A DNA stretch of 64,000 nucleotides from Pseudomonas trivialis (GCF_001439805.1 NZ_JYLK01000004.1:62001-126000), one strand, 5' to 3'. Positions 30,938 through 40,490 are shown, counted from the first letter of the stretch. A program made the numbers and translations. Notes: generated by a model from the letters alone, not told the origin.

Positions 30938-31026
30938 GTGGGAGGAGGCTTGCTTGCGCTAGCGGTGCTCGTGATACAGGAGTGTTGACTGACACTCTGC
31001 AATCGGGAGCAAGCCCCGCCCCACAG
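30938..31026. repeat. REPIN-like element inside the iol operon
   Basis: Inverted arms TGTGGGAGGAGGCTTGCTTG and its degenerate complement (GGGAGCAAGCCCCGCCCCACA) about 45 bp apart, between iolC and iolE. Could stabilise or attenuate the mRNA between the two cistrons. Confidence 0.65.
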
Positions 31027-31036
31027 TGGATCGCGT

Positions 31037-32974
31037 TTAATTCCGAGCGCTGCGCCAGGCGTTGATCAGTTGTTCGAAGATAGCCTGCACCTGCTGGACC
31101 AAGCGCTCGTCATCGATCTCCCCCGCCATCCACGCGCGGCTCGGTTCCTGGAAGATCGTGCGGCCCACGGCGAACCCGCGACAGCTGCGGCTGCGGCTGG
31201 CCTGACGGAAACCCTCGGCCAGACACTCGGCCGAGGCATTCAGCCCCAGCAACACCACGCCCCGGCAATACGGATCGCGCTCCTCGATCAGCTCATCGAG
31301 CCTGGTCCACTCCTCGGCCGACTGCGCCTCGATCTTCCACCACGCCGGGTAAATGCCCAGGTTGTACAGGCGCTTGACGCTACGGTAGAGCGCATGCGGG
31401 CAGGTGGAAGAATGATCCTTGGGCGGTATGACTTCCAGCAGCAATTCATGGCCGCTGACCAGGGACGCCTCGTACACCGCCTTGAGTTGTGCCTCCTGCT
31501 CCAGACGCAGCAGTGGTTCGTCATCCGGGTGAAACTGCACCAGACACTTGATGATCTGTTCCTGGGGCCAGGCAATCAGGTTGCTGCCCACCGAGCGCCC
31601 ATGTTCAAACGCCAGCGGCCGTGAGTTCTGCACTTCCACCGGGCGCGCGATCCACCAGCCGCGACCGCTGGCGGCGTTGAGCGCGTCCTGGCCGAAACGC
31701 TGGTCGGCCAGCAGGCCCACATCGGCCTCGATGCCCTGCTCGCGCAGCCGGGTTTCGACGCGCTCGATGGCCTGGATAAACAGCTGTTTGATGGCGCTGA
31801 TGCGGGTCAGGTCCTGGCCGCCCTTTTGCGCCAGTTCCACCAGTTGCCAGCGGTGGTCGAACGCAAAGACAAACAGCTGCCTCCAAGTCTTGCGCGGTAC
31901 GGTGACCCGGTGCAGACGTTGCAGGGTTTCGTCCTGGTCCGGCCGCGTAATGGGCACCGGGCTGCTGAACAGGTATTCCAGTTCAGCGGGGGTGGGCATG
32001 GCGGGGGCGCAGGCATGCCGCGACACCACAAGACCACCGCAGGCATTGGCCAACTGGCTGCAACGCTGGTCACTGGCATCATTGAGCCAGCCGCTTAAAA
32101 AGCCCGACATGAACGCATCGCCGGCACCCAGCACGTTGAGCACCTCCACCTGCACGCCGGGGTAGATCGCGCCGTCTTCGAGGCTTGCCGGAATCGCGCC
32201 GTGGATGACCGTACAACCCTGCGGGCCGAGTTTGACCACCAGGGTTGCCGGGGTCAGCTCGCGCACGGTACGCAGTGCGGTAAGCAGGTCTTCACTGCCG
32301 CCGGCGATCAGGAATTCTTCTTCAGTGCCGACAATCAGGTCGAAGCGCGGCAGGATTTGCTGTACGTGCCGGCTGACATTCTGATCGGCCACGAAGCGTG
32401 TTTCGCCGTCGGCCTTGCCCGCCAGCCCCCACAGCACCGGGCGGTAGTCGATATCCAGCACGCACTTGACGTGGTGCCTGGCGGCGTAATCCAGCGCCTG
32501 AATGCTCGCCTTGTACACGCCGTCGCTGGAGAAATGTGTGCCGGTGATCAGCAACGCCTTGCTCGAAGCGATAAAGGCCTCGTCAATGTCTTCAGCGCGC
32601 AGGGCCATGTCGGCGCAGTTTTCGCGGTAGAACACCAGGGGGAAGGTTTCGCGGTCCTTGAGACCCAGCAGCACCAGGGCGGTGAGGCGTTGCGGGTCGA
32701 CCTTGACCGCGCTCACGTCGCAGCCTTCGCGGGCCAGGGACTCCAGCAGAAAACGGCCCATGTGATCATCGCCGACGCGGCTGAGCATCGCCGACTTGAG
32801 ACCCAGACGCGCGGTGCCGAATGCGATATTGGCGGAGGACCCGCCGAGGTACTTGGCAAAGCTGGTTACGTCCTCAAGCCGCGCGCCCACTTGCTGTGCG
32901 TAAAGGTCGACGCCCAGGCGCCCGAGGCAAATCAGATCCAATTGACGCCCACTGGCAAAACGAGTCTGGCCCAT
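31037..32974 (-). CDS. iolC: bifunctional 5-dehydro-2-deoxygluconokinase / phosphogluconate aldolase
   Basis: 645 residues, about twice the size of a simple IolC. Residues 1-320 are a PfkB sugar kinase (GGSSANIAFGTARLG, catalytic NVLGAGDAFMSGFL). Residues 330-645 form a second TIM-barrel-like domain (FVFAFDHRWQ, LLADQRFG, WWKIEAQ) that in proteobacterial inositol loci is the DUF2090 aldolase-like unit replacing IolJ. Phosphorylates 2-deoxy-5-keto-gluconate and probably cleaves it to dihydroxyacetone phosphate and malonate semialdehyde. The ATG at 32974 has AGGAG five bases upstream. First gene of the catabolic operon, divergent from iolR. Confidence 0.92.
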   Translation of the reverse strand: MGQTRFASGRQLDLICLGRLGVDLYAQQVGARLEDVTSFAKYLGGSSANIAFGTARLGLKSAMLSRVGDDHMGRFLLESLAREGCDVSAVKVDPQRLTALVLLGLKDRETFPLVFYRENCADMALRAEDIDEAFIASSKALLITGTHFSSDGVYKASIQALDYAARHHVKCVLDIDYRPVLWGLAGKADGETRFVADQNVSRHVQQILPRFDLIVGTEEEFLIAGGSEDLLTALRTVRELTPATLVVKLGPQGCTVIHGAIPASLEDGAIYPGVQVEVLNVLGAGDAFMSGFLSGWLNDASDQRCSQLANACGGLVVSRHACAPAMPTPAELEYLFSSPVPITRPDQDETLQRLHRVTVPRKTWRQLFVFAFDHRWQLVELAQKGGQDLTRISAIKQLFIQAIERVETRLREQGIEADVGLLADQRFGQDALNAASGRGWWIARPVEVQNSRPLAFEHGRSVGSNLIAWPQEQIIKCLVQFHPDDEPLLRLEQEAQLKAVYEASLVSGHELLLEVIPPKDHSSTCPHALYRSVKRLYNLGIYPAWWKIEAQSAEEWTRLDELIEERDPYCRGVVLLGLNASAECLAEGFRQASRSRSCRGFAVGRTIFQEPSRAWMAGEIDDERLVQQVQAIFEQLINAWRSARN

Positions 32975-33098
32975 GCTGGCTCCTGTTATTTTTATCAGCC
33001 TGCGTCGTGCCGTCATGATCACGGCAAACGCTCTTGGTGGGCAGCAGACTAGAACGTACGGGGAGCAGGATCAATATTTATTCCATAATTATTTTTGT

Positions 33099-33112
33099 GG
33101 AATATTTTTTCC
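33099..33112. promoter_or_regulatory. IolR-type operator GGAA-N6-TTCC
   Basis: GGAATATTTTTTCC within an AT-rich patch between the divergent iolC and iolR genes. An overlapping inverted pair ATTCCA/TGGAAT (33080-33103) could be a second half-site pair. Position fits repression of both the catabolic operon and iolR itself. Same motif as at 26107. Confidence 0.65.
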
Positions 33113-33256
33113 AATACGCCATCATAGGCGCGCGCCAGCCACCGTGCATCGTTTCAGCAGGCCCCGTGTTCCGTGATGCCGAGGTATTTTTTTGCGCCTA
33201 CCCTGTAGACTTGCGCCACCCCAGCGCACCAGACGAACACGCCAGAAGGATTGCCC

Positions 33257-34153
33257 ATGCCCGAGACCCCTTCACAAGACGCTCTCGCCAGCCCCCCGCT
33301 CAATGCCGAGCGCCTGTTGCAGCTGATCACCGAAGAATACGAAAGCCTGCCGCGCCAGCTCAAACGCATTGCCAGCTATATCAGCCAGCAGAGCGACCGA
33401 ATCATGGTCGACCGCATCAGCGACATCGCCCGTGAATGCGAAGTGCACCCGTCGGCCATCGTGCGCTTTTCCCAGCGTTTCGGCTTCAGTGGGTTCAGTG
33501 AGATGCAGACGCTCTTTCGCGAGGCGTATACGCACAAGACCACGCCGGTGCAGAACTACCAGCAGCGCATCCGCAGCATGATCGCCAACAAGTCGCAGAA
33601 GGCCAGCGGCGGCGATCTGGCGCGCGAATGTGTCAACGCCACGTTATCGGGCATTGAACGACTGGGCCTGGAACTGGATGACGTGGCGTTCGACAAGGCG
33701 GTGGACCTGGTGGTCAACGCCGACAATATCTATGTGGTGGGCGTGCGCCGTTCGTTTGCGGTGGCCGACTACCTGGTCTACAACCTGCAGCACACCAACA
33801 AGCGCATCCATTTGGTCTCGGGGCTGGGCGGCAGTTATCGCGAGCAGATGCGCAGCGTGCGCGCCGATGACCTGGTGATCGCCATCAGCTTCACGCCGTA
33901 CGGCAAAGAGACCCAGCACTGCCTGCGCATCGCCCAACACCATCAGGCCAGGACGCTGATCATTACCGACAGCAACCTCTCGCCCCTGGCCAAGCGCGCC
34001 AATGCGGTGCTGCTGGTCAACGAGGGGTCGTCCTTTGCATTTCGCTCATTGAGCGCAACATTGTGCCTGTGCCAGGCATTGTTCATCGCCGTGGCTTACC
34101 GCCTGGAATTGAAGGTGGACGAGATTCACGAGCAAGTGGGTTTCGACGACTGA
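33257..34153 (+). CDS. iolR: RpiR-family repressor of inositol catabolism
   Basis: 298 residues. The N-terminal RpiR helix-turn-helix (about 25-100, with VHPSAIVRFSQRFGFSGFSE) is followed by a SIS sugar-phosphate-binding domain (about 140-270, DNIYVVGVRRSFAVADYL). Expected to release DNA on binding a phosphorylated inositol intermediate such as the IolC product. The ATG at 33257 has AAGGA six bases upstream; a TTG at 33251 is less likely. Divergent from iolC, with two IolR-like palindromes in the regulon. A GC-rich hairpin follows the stop. Confidence 0.93.
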   Translation: MPETPSQDALASPPLNAERLLQLITEEYESLPRQLKRIASYISQQSDRIMVDRISDIARECEVHPSAIVRFSQRFGFSGFSEMQTLFREAYTHKTTPVQNYQQRIRSMIANKSQKASGGDLARECVNATLSGIERLGLELDDVAFDKAVDLVVNADNIYVVGVRRSFAVADYLVYNLQHTNKRIHLVSGLGGSYREQMRSVRADDLVIAISFTPYGKETQHCLRIAQHHQARTLIITDSNLSPLAKRANAVLLVNEGSSFAFRSLSATLCLCQALFIAVAYRLELKVDEIHEQVGFDD

Positions 34154-34174
34154 CCTGACACGCTGCAAAACAAA

Positions 34175-34204
34175 ATGTGGGAGGGGGCTTGCCCCCTCCC
34201 ACAT
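34175..34204. terminator. GC-rich palindrome acting as convergent terminator/REP
   Basis: Perfect 14-bp arms (ATGTGGGAGGGGGC and complement) around TT, between the convergent iolR and 24-residue peptide genes. It is a GI-type REP sequence; lacking a T-run, its termination role is inferred from position. Confidence 0.55.
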
Positions 34205-34225
34205 GGGTATAGCGCCTGGCTCGGA

Positions 34226-34300
34226 TCAGTGCATGAAGATCGCGATCAGAATGATCAACGGGATTGGCACGCCGAGGAACCACAGAAGTAATGAGCGCAT
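34226..34300 (-). CDS. 24-residue membrane peptide
   Basis: A complete very short frame: ATG at 34300 with AAGGA seven bases upstream, then a peptide that is almost entirely one hydrophobic helix (LLLWFLGVPIPLIILIAIF) with a basic N-terminus and terminal MH. It starts 15 bp after the stop of the upstream membrane-protein gene on the same strand, so it is probably co-translated with it. Single-helix regulatory peptide of the inner membrane is the natural guess; no family recognised. Confidence 0.55.
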   Translation of the reverse strand: MRSLLLWFLGVPIPLIILIAIFMH

Positions 34301-34315
34301 GATGTTCTTCCTTAT

Positions 34316-35221
34316 TTAACGAACGTAGGTTTCGGTTTCGACATACACCACTGCATCGCGACGGCGACCGCCGAAGGTGGCAGCGAAGCTGGCGAAGAAC
34401 GCACCGATCAACAGCGACACGAAGGTCCACAGCGAGGCGTACGCAGCCACTTTCGCGGCAGTGTCGGCAGCTTGCTTGGCTTTGAGCTTGGCGTCTTCGA
34501 TGGCTTTGCGGGCGTCGCCATACACCTTGTCGATACGCGCTTCGGCATCGGCCTGGCTGAGGTTGGTGCGCTGGCTGATCAGTTGGGCCAGGTAGGTACG
34601 GTCTTCCGGTGCCAACTGGCCGTCGTTGCTCAGGGTACGGGCGAAGATGCGACCGACCACGGCATGGGCTGCGTCATCGCTGACCGCTGCAGGGCGATCA
34701 TCACGGAACAGGCTGTCGACGTAATAGCCGAAGTCGCCGCTGTGGGCGCCCTTGGCCATGCTGCCGGCGGCCTGGGTCATGCCGCTTGCCGCACCTGATG
34801 CCACACTGGCACCGGCTTTGACGCCACCGCCGACGACGCTGCTCACCGAGCCGACGACCAATACGGCCGTGATCAGGGTCGCCACGGCCCAGGCCAGGAA
34901 GCCGTGGGCGGTGTCGCGAAAGTACACCTCATCGCCATGCATGTTGGCCCACTTCACGCGCAAGCGACCGGCGATGTAACCGCCCAGGCCCGATGCGACG
35001 ATCTGGGTGAAAGCCAGCCAGATAATGGTGGAAATGCCAAGGCCCTTGGCACTCATGCCGCTGTCGGCCCACGGCGATACCGCCGAGAAACCCAGGCCGA
35101 AGCCCAGCAGTACGAGGATCAGGGACAGTGCGGCCGCCGCAGCGGCGCCGGCAAAAATCGCCCCCCAGGAAACCCCGGAGCGCGCGCTCGATTCTTGAAG
35201 CGTGGTGGATGATGTGATCAT
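34316..35221 (-). CDS. multi-pass inner-membrane protein, unknown function
   Basis: 301 residues. Four hydrophobic segments: about 20-45 (GAIFAGAAAAAALSLILVL), 65-90, 110-140 and 260-285. Between the third and last lies an alanine-rich soluble region with a long predicted amphipathic helix (RIDKVYGDARKAIEDAKLKA). Similar proteins in pseudomonads are often labelled PhnA-like without evidence of phosphonate function. Start at ATG 35221 with GGGAG about ten bases upstream. Co-transcribed with the 24-residue peptide. Confidence 0.72.
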   Translation of the reverse strand: MITSSTTLQESSARSGVSWGAIFAGAAAAAALSLILVLLGFGLGFSAVSPWADSGMSAKGLGISTIIWLAFTQIVASGLGGYIAGRLRVKWANMHGDEVYFRDTAHGFLAWAVATLITAVLVVGSVSSVVGGGVKAGASVASGAASGMTQAAGSMAKGAHSGDFGYYVDSLFRDDRPAAVSDDAAHAVVGRIFARTLSNDGQLAPEDRTYLAQLISQRTNLSQADAEARIDKVYGDARKAIEDAKLKAKQAADTAAKVAAYASLWTFVSLLIGAFFASFAATFGGRRRDAVVYVETETYVR

Positions 35222-35555
35222 TGTTGTTGTGCTCCCGGCAGGAAAAAAAGTGTTACAAGTCTCAAAAGGGACAGTGCAGGCCGCGTGCCAGCCCCCCTCA
35301 AAAATAAAATCTATATATTTCAACAAGTTAACTAAATTGAACTTACACAATCCATGCAAGTTGCAATAAACCCGGGTTTCGAGCGGGCGTAATGCAATCC
35401 TGCCGGCCATACACAACGCCCTCTGAGAGGGGGCTCGTTCCCACAGATGATTTTCCTGTCAGTTTTATGGAGATGACGTTTTATTTAGGAAACGTTCAGT
35501 TACTTATTGGCAAAATATACGTACTTCTAGTGTGAATCGCTCACCAGGTACTCCT
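35222..35555. other. AT-rich divergent control region
   Basis: 334 bp between the membrane protein and the divergent response regulator. AT-rich for this genome (35295-35350 and 35455-35530), so it must hold promoters for both. A fragment of a REP palindrome is near 35420 (GAGAGGGGGCTCGTTCCCACA). No gene and no convincing operator seen. Confidence 0.4.
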
Positions 35556-36239
35556 ATGACCCGTATTTTGACCATCGAGGATGACGCCGTAACGGCCCGC
35601 GAGATCGTCGCCGAGCTGAGTAGCCATGGACTGGAGGTGGACTGGGTGGACAATGGCCGCGAAGGCCTGGTCCGCGCCGTGAGTGGTGATTACGATCTGA
35701 TCACCCTCGACCGCATGCTGCCGGAACTGGATGGCCTGGCCATCGTCACCACCCTGCGCACCATCGGCGTCTCCACGCCGATCCTGATGATCAGCGCCCT
35801 TTCCGACGTCGACGAGCGTGTGCGTGGCCTGCGCGCCGGCGGTGACGATTACCTGACCAAACCCTTCGCCTCCGATGAAATGGCCGCCCGCGTCGAAGTG
35901 CTGCTGCGCCGCAAAAACACGGTCAAGGAGTTCGAAACCGCATTGCGCGTGGCGGACCTGGAGCTGAACCTGATCAGCCGCGAAGCCAGTCGCGCCGATC
36001 AGCCGCTGACCCTGCTGCCCACCGAATACAAACTGCTCGAATTTCTGATGCGCAATACCGGGCAGATCCTCTCGCGCATGATGATCTTCGAGGAAGTCTG
36101 GGGCTATCACTTCGACCCCGGCACCAACCTGATCGACGTGCACATCGGGCGCCTGCGCAAAAAGATCGATCCCCCGGGCCTCACGCCGCTGATCCGCACG
36201 GTACGGGGCTCGGGTTATGTCATTGCTGAACCCCTCTAA
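35556..36239 (+). CDS. OmpR-family response regulator
   Basis: 227 residues. The receiver domain has acidic pair EDD near residue 8, phospho-acceptor D in LITLDRMLPE near residue 50, and the lysine in DYLTKPFA. A winged-helix DNA-binding domain follows (LLPTEYKLLEFLM, DVHIGRLRKKID, VRGSGYVI). The ATG at 35556 gives a standard N-terminus. Its 3' end overlaps the kinase gene by 23 bp. The stimulus is unknown; a siderophore receptor gene lies 2 kb downstream. Confidence 0.92.
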   Translation: MTRILTIEDDAVTAREIVAELSSHGLEVDWVDNGREGLVRAVSGDYDLITLDRMLPELDGLAIVTTLRTIGVSTPILMISALSDVDERVRGLRAGGDDYLTKPFASDEMAARVEVLLRRKNTVKEFETALRVADLELNLISREASRADQPLTLLPTEYKLLEFLMRNTGQILSRMMIFEEVWGYHFDPGTNLIDVHIGRLRKKIDPPGLTPLIRTVRGSGYVIAEPL

Positions 36240-37608
36240 GGGCTGGCGCTCCTCCAGCAGCCGCCTGCTGGCGCTGTACAGTTCGCTGTTTGTGGCCTGG
36301 AGCTGCATCCTCATGGGGGTGTTGTACTACGAGGTCTCGGGTTACCTGAGCGACTTGTCGCGCCATTCGCTGCTGCAGCGCCAGCACTTGTTCCAGCGTT
36401 TCGACGGCGAAGAGCTGGTGGAAGCGCTGACCACCAGCATGACCTTCGACATGAAGGGCGTGGACGCCTATGGTCTGTTTGACGAGGCCTTCCGTCCCTT
36501 GAGCGGACCGATCCGCGGATTGCCACCGGACCTGCCCCTGGACGGCAAGATCCACACGCTGGTCAATTGCGTCGAATCCGACGACCCCAAGTTGCCCAAG
36601 GACAGCTGCGATGCCGTCGCCACCCACACCGACGACGGCCGCTGGCTGGTGCTGGTGCGCGCCAACGGTTCGTTGTTCGGCGTGACGCGGATCATCTGGC
36701 ACGCGCTGTTGTGGGCGCTGTCGTTGACCATCATCCCCGGGATCGCCGGCTGGCATCTGCTGCGCCGCCGCCCGCTGCGGCGCATTCGCGGAATCCAGGC
36801 GAGCGCCGAGGCCATCGTCGCCGGCGACCTCACCCACCGCCTGCCGCTGTCCGACCGGCGTGATGAGCTGGACATGCTCGCGGCCATCGTCAACGCCATG
36901 CTCGACCGCATCGAAAAACTCATGAACGAGGTCAAGGGCGTGTGCGACAACATCGCCCACGACCTGCGCACCCCGCTGACGCGCCTGCGCGCGCAGTTGT
37001 ACCGCATCAAGCAGCAAGCCGAGGAGAACTCGGTGCACGCGGTAAAACTTGACGATGCGATTGCCGAAACCGATACGCTGATGGCACGGTTTCGCGGGCT
37101 GTTGCGCATCTCGGAACTGGAGGACCACCAGCGCCGCTCGGGCTTTCTGGTAATGGACCCGCTGCCGCTGCTGCGCGAACTGCATGACTTTTACCTGCCC
37201 CTGGCCGAGGAAGGCGAATTGCAACTGGTATTGGACGTGCCGGCGACTTTGCCGCCGATCAGCGGCGACCGCGCACTGCTGTTCGAAGCCCTGTCCAACC
37301 TGCTGAGCAACTCGATCAAGTTCACCCCGCCGGGGGGCGAAGTGATTTTGCGCGCGGTCAACAACGCCGGCAGCACCCGCATTGAGGTGCACGACTCCGG
37401 GCCGGGCATCCCGCTGGCCGAGCGCGATGCGGTGTTCCAGCGCTTTTATCGGGTGGATGAAAGTGATCAGCAAGGCGGGTTCGGGCTGGGCTTGTCGATT
37501 GTGGCGGCGATCATCAACCTGCATGGTTTCAAGCTGGACGTGGGCACCAGCCAGCGCGGCGGCGCAAGGCTGGCGCTCGAGTGTCGGCAACAGCTGATGC
37601 CCAAATAA
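36217..37608 (+). CDS. sensor histidine kinase
   Basis: 463 residues. Two membrane helices (about 18-40 and 152-175) flank a roughly 110-residue periplasmic sensor containing two cysteines. HAMP is at about 175-235. The phosphoacceptor histidine is in CDNIAHDLRTPLTRL, and N, G1 and G2 boxes are LLSNSIKFT, DSGPGIP and GFGLGLSI. Cognate partner of the overlapping response regulator. Signal unknown; the general architecture is QseC/PmrB/IrlS-like. Confidence 0.92.
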   Translation: MSLLNPSKGWRSSSSRLLALYSSLFVAWSCILMGVLYYEVSGYLSDLSRHSLLQRQHLFQRFDGEELVEALTTSMTFDMKGVDAYGLFDEAFRPLSGPIRGLPPDLPLDGKIHTLVNCVESDDPKLPKDSCDAVATHTDDGRWLVLVRANGSLFGVTRIIWHALLWALSLTIIPGIAGWHLLRRRPLRRIRGIQASAEAIVAGDLTHRLPLSDRRDELDMLAAIVNAMLDRIEKLMNEVKGVCDNIAHDLRTPLTRLRAQLYRIKQQAEENSVHAVKLDDAIAETDTLMARFRGLLRISELEDHQRRSGFLVMDPLPLLRELHDFYLPLAEEGELQLVLDVPATLPPISGDRALLFEALSNLLSNSIKFTPPGGEVILRAVNNAGSTRIEVHDSGPGIPLAERDAVFQRFYRVDESDQQGGFGLGLSIVAAIINLHGFKLDVGTSQRGGARLALECRQQLMPK

Positions 37609-37627
37609 CCCGGACACTGCAAAAAAA

Positions 37628-37655
37628 ACTGTGGGAGCAAGCCCCCTCCCACAGT
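37628..37655. terminator. REP-type palindrome between convergent genes
   Basis: Arms ACTGTGGGAG and CTCCCACAGT, preceded by an A-run on the plus strand (T-run on the minus strand), 20 bp after the kinase stop and 10 bp before the end of the convergent SRPBCC gene. Fits an intrinsic terminator for the minus-strand gene and a REP-like stop for the kinase. Confidence 0.6.
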
Positions 37656-37664
37656 CGGATCTGA

Positions 37665-38081
37665 TCAGGCCGGGTAGTTGGCGCGCAGCGCCGCAAGTCC
37701 ATCGCCGTACACACCAGTGAACAATTTCTCGACGGCCGCCTCGGTGGTGCCTGCCGCCGGTGTGAACACGCCGGACCAGGTCACCTTTGCCGACGTCTCG
37801 GTCAGCGCCTCAACCTGCACCGTCGCCAGATAAGCACTCACCGGAAACGGCGATTGCTCGATGGTGTAGCTGTAGGTGCGCGCCACGTTATCAAAGGTTT
37901 GCAGGCGCTCCACGATCACGGCGCCATCGGTGGTTTGCAAGTGACGCACGCGTCCGCCCTCACTCGGCTCGCTGCTGGCGATGAACGCCAGCCAGTCCGG
38001 CAGGCTGTTGAAACCGCCCATCAATTGCCAGACCTGATCGGCACACGCGGGGATTTCAATGACGCAAGATGCTGTTGCCAT
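37665..38081 (-). CDS. SRPBCC (polyketide cyclase/START-like) family protein
   Basis: 138 residues. The start, ASCVIEIPACADQVWQLMGG, and the central WLAFIASSEPSEGGRVR are characteristic of the SRPBCC helix-grip fold that binds hydrophobic ligands. No catalytic residues can be assigned. Cytosolic, monocistronic, convergent with the two-component operon and divergent from the siderophore receptor gene. Confidence 0.8.
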   Translation of the reverse strand: MATASCVIEIPACADQVWQLMGGFNSLPDWLAFIASSEPSEGGRVRHLQTTDGAVIVERLQTFDNVARTYSYTIEQSPFPVSAYLATVQVEALTETSAKVTWSGVFTPAAGTTEAAVEKLFTGVYGDGLAALRANYPA

Positions 38082-38225
38082 GGCAGGTACTCCAGAAGGT
38101 CAATAAGAACTCAGCTCGCCGGCAGTGTACGCCACCCTTGCATGCAGCTCTCCCAATGACTTGTAAAACCTCGCCGTAATGCCTAGCTTATGCGCCCCCT
38201 CGCCCAACGCTTTAAGGCCCCGCCC

Positions 38226-40397
38226 ATGGTTTTGCGTTTTCGCCCTTTTCGCCCTCTGGCCACTTCACCTTTTGCCCTCGGTCTGTTGCTCAGCAGCGGC
38301 ATGGGCAGCAGCCAGGCGGCTGAAGTCGAACTGCCGGCGCTACAGGTCCAGGGCCAGGAGGCGTCCGGCTACCGCACCGAGAGCGCGTCGGTCGGCGGTT
38401 TCGACGAAGCGCCGTTGCTCGACACGCCGGCCTCGATCACGGTCATCAACGCCACGCTGATCAAGGACCAGCAGGCGCGCCTGCTCAGTGAAGTGCTGCG
38501 CAACGACGCCTCGGTGGGCGACAGCTATGCGCCGATCGGCTACTACGAAAACTTCGTGGTGCGCGGCTTCTCGCTGAATGCGGCGAGCAGCTACAAGATC
38601 AACGGGCGCACCATCACCGGCGAGCAGAACGTCGCGCTGGAGAACAAGCAGCAGGTGGAAGTGCTCAAGGGCCTGGCCGGGCTGCAAAGCGGGGTTTCCG
38701 AACCCGCCGGCGTCATCAACTACGTGACCAAGCGCCCGGAAGAGGTGCGTTCGGTCACCGTCTCCAGCGATGATCGCGGCAGCGGCTATGTGGCCACGGA
38801 TGTGGGCGGCTGGTTCGGCAGCGAGCAACAGTTCGGCCTGCGTGCCAACGTGGCCCATGAAGACCTCAACACCTATGTGGAACACGCCAATGGCCGGCGC
38901 GATTTCGTGTCCCTGGCCTTTGACTGGAACCTCAGCCCCGACACGGTGCTGCAACTGGACGCGGAATACCAGAACAGGCAACAGCGCTCGGTGCCGGGCT
39001 ATCAATTGCTGGGCGGCACGGAAGTGCCCCACGGCGCATCGCCGAAAAAACTGCTGGGGCATCAGAGCGGTTCCAGGCAGGTGGGCATCGACTCGCTGAA
39101 CCTCAACGGCAAGTTCGAGTACCGCTTCAGCGACCAATGGAAAGGCAGCCTCAGTGCCGCCCGCAGCCAGGTGGTGATTGACGACTACAGCGCCTTTGCC
39201 TGGGGCTGCTACGGTTCGGCCAGTTGCAGCGGGTCGAGCACGCCCAACCACTTCAGCCCCGAAGGCAATTACGACGTCTACGACTTCCGCAGCCCGGATG
39301 ACACGCGCCGCGACGATGAAGTGCAGGCAACCATGACCGGCCTGTTCGACACCGCCGGCATCGGTCATGAGCTGACCTTCGGCAGCAGCGCCTTTCGCCG
39401 GGTGGTCGACAAACGCATGCCAGTCAACGAGCTGATCGGCACCGCCACTATCGACGAGGACGTGCCGGCCTTCACCCCCACCGACAAGCCGCTCAACGAC
39501 AGCCATCGCGCCCTCGACAGCCGCCAGTACGGCGTGTTCGTCACCGACCGCATGCGCCTGAGCGAGCAATGGCAAACCATTCTGGGCGGCCGCGAAGTGC
39601 GCCTGGATGAGCAGGCGTTCGACAGCGACGGCAACCTGGCACGGCATACCCAACAGTCTGTGTTCCTGCCCCAGGCGGCGTTGATCTACAAGCCGGTGGA
39701 GGCTGTTTCGCTGTACACCCGCTACAGCAAAGGCCTGTCCCTGGGCGGCACCGCGCCGTGGTTTGCGAGCAACGCCAATACCACCCTGGCACCGACCACA
39801 TCACGGCAGATCGAAGCCGGGGTGAAATACGACTGGCGCCGCATCAGCTTCGCCGCCGCCGTGTTCCAGACGCGCCAGGCCTATCAATATGCCAGGCCCG
39901 ACGGCGCTGGTAACTTCACTTACGTACAACAGGGCGAGCAGAAGAACACTGGCCTGGAACTGTCAGCCAATGGCTGGGCCACCGAGCGCCTGCAGATCGC
40001 GACCAGCGTGGCGGCCATTCGTGCGCGGGTGAGCGGCAGCGGCACGCCAGATTATGAAGATCATCAGGCAATCAACGTGCCCACACTGCGTGCCAGTGTG
40101 TATGCCGATTACGCGTTGCCGTGGGTGAACGGTCTGACGGTGCTGGGCGGCGTGCAATACAGCGCCAAAAAGTACGCCAATCGCACCGGCAATGCAGAGG
40201 TGGGGGATTACGCGGTGGTCAATGTCGGCAGCCGCTACACCACCCGGCTCGATGGCTATGAAACGGTGTTTCGCCTGAGCGTCGACAACCTGTTCGACAA
40301 GCGATACTGGCGTGACGCGGGCGAGTACATGGGCGATGACTACCTGTTCCAGGGCGCACCCTTGACGGCCCGCTTGAGTGCATCGGTCAACTTCTGA
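38226..40397 (+). CDS. TonB-dependent siderophore receptor
   Basis: 723 residues from the ATG at 38226, which has AAGG eight bases upstream; an ATG at 38190 without a ribosome-binding site would add 12 residues. Order: signal peptide ending SSQAA; TonB-box/plug (TPASITVINATLIKD, VEVLKGLAGLQSG, GVINYVTKRPEE); barrel ending in SASVNF. No STN domain, unlike the receptor at 12.5 kb. The plug pair VLKGLAGLQ-GVSEPAGVINYV marks the siderophore subgroup. Ligand unknown. Confidence 0.9.
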   Translation: MVLRFRPFRPLATSPFALGLLLSSGMGSSQAAEVELPALQVQGQEASGYRTESASVGGFDEAPLLDTPASITVINATLIKDQQARLLSEVLRNDASVGDSYAPIGYYENFVVRGFSLNAASSYKINGRTITGEQNVALENKQQVEVLKGLAGLQSGVSEPAGVINYVTKRPEEVRSVTVSSDDRGSGYVATDVGGWFGSEQQFGLRANVAHEDLNTYVEHANGRRDFVSLAFDWNLSPDTVLQLDAEYQNRQQRSVPGYQLLGGTEVPHGASPKKLLGHQSGSRQVGIDSLNLNGKFEYRFSDQWKGSLSAARSQVVIDDYSAFAWGCYGSASCSGSSTPNHFSPEGNYDVYDFRSPDDTRRDDEVQATMTGLFDTAGIGHELTFGSSAFRRVVDKRMPVNELIGTATIDEDVPAFTPTDKPLNDSHRALDSRQYGVFVTDRMRLSEQWQTILGGREVRLDEQAFDSDGNLARHTQQSVFLPQAALIYKPVEAVSLYTRYSKGLSLGGTAPWFASNANTTLAPTTSRQIEAGVKYDWRRISFAAAVFQTRQAYQYARPDGAGNFTYVQQGEQKNTGLELSANGWATERLQIATSVAAIRARVSGSGTPDYEDHQAINVPTLRASVYADYALPWVNGLTVLGGVQYSAKKYANRTGNAEVGDYAVVNVGSRYTTRLDGYETVFRLSVDNLFDKRYWRDAGEYMGDDYLFQGAPLTARLSASVNF

Positions 40398-40490
40398 TTC
40401 AGGTATGCATGCAGATCCAACTGTGGGAGAACGCCTGGTTTTAAAGCCTGAAATGTCAGACAGCCACATCACTGTGACAAGCAGGCTTAT

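Noticed and set aside
34316..35221. Naming the membrane protein PhnA/phosphonate protein
   Set aside because: No phosphonoacetate hydrolase or zinc-ribbon features; the label would be annotation drift.
38340..39653. 437-codon minus-strand frame opposite the second siderophore receptor
   Set aside because: Shadow frame with no ribosome-binding site; the receptor on the plus strand is clearly real.
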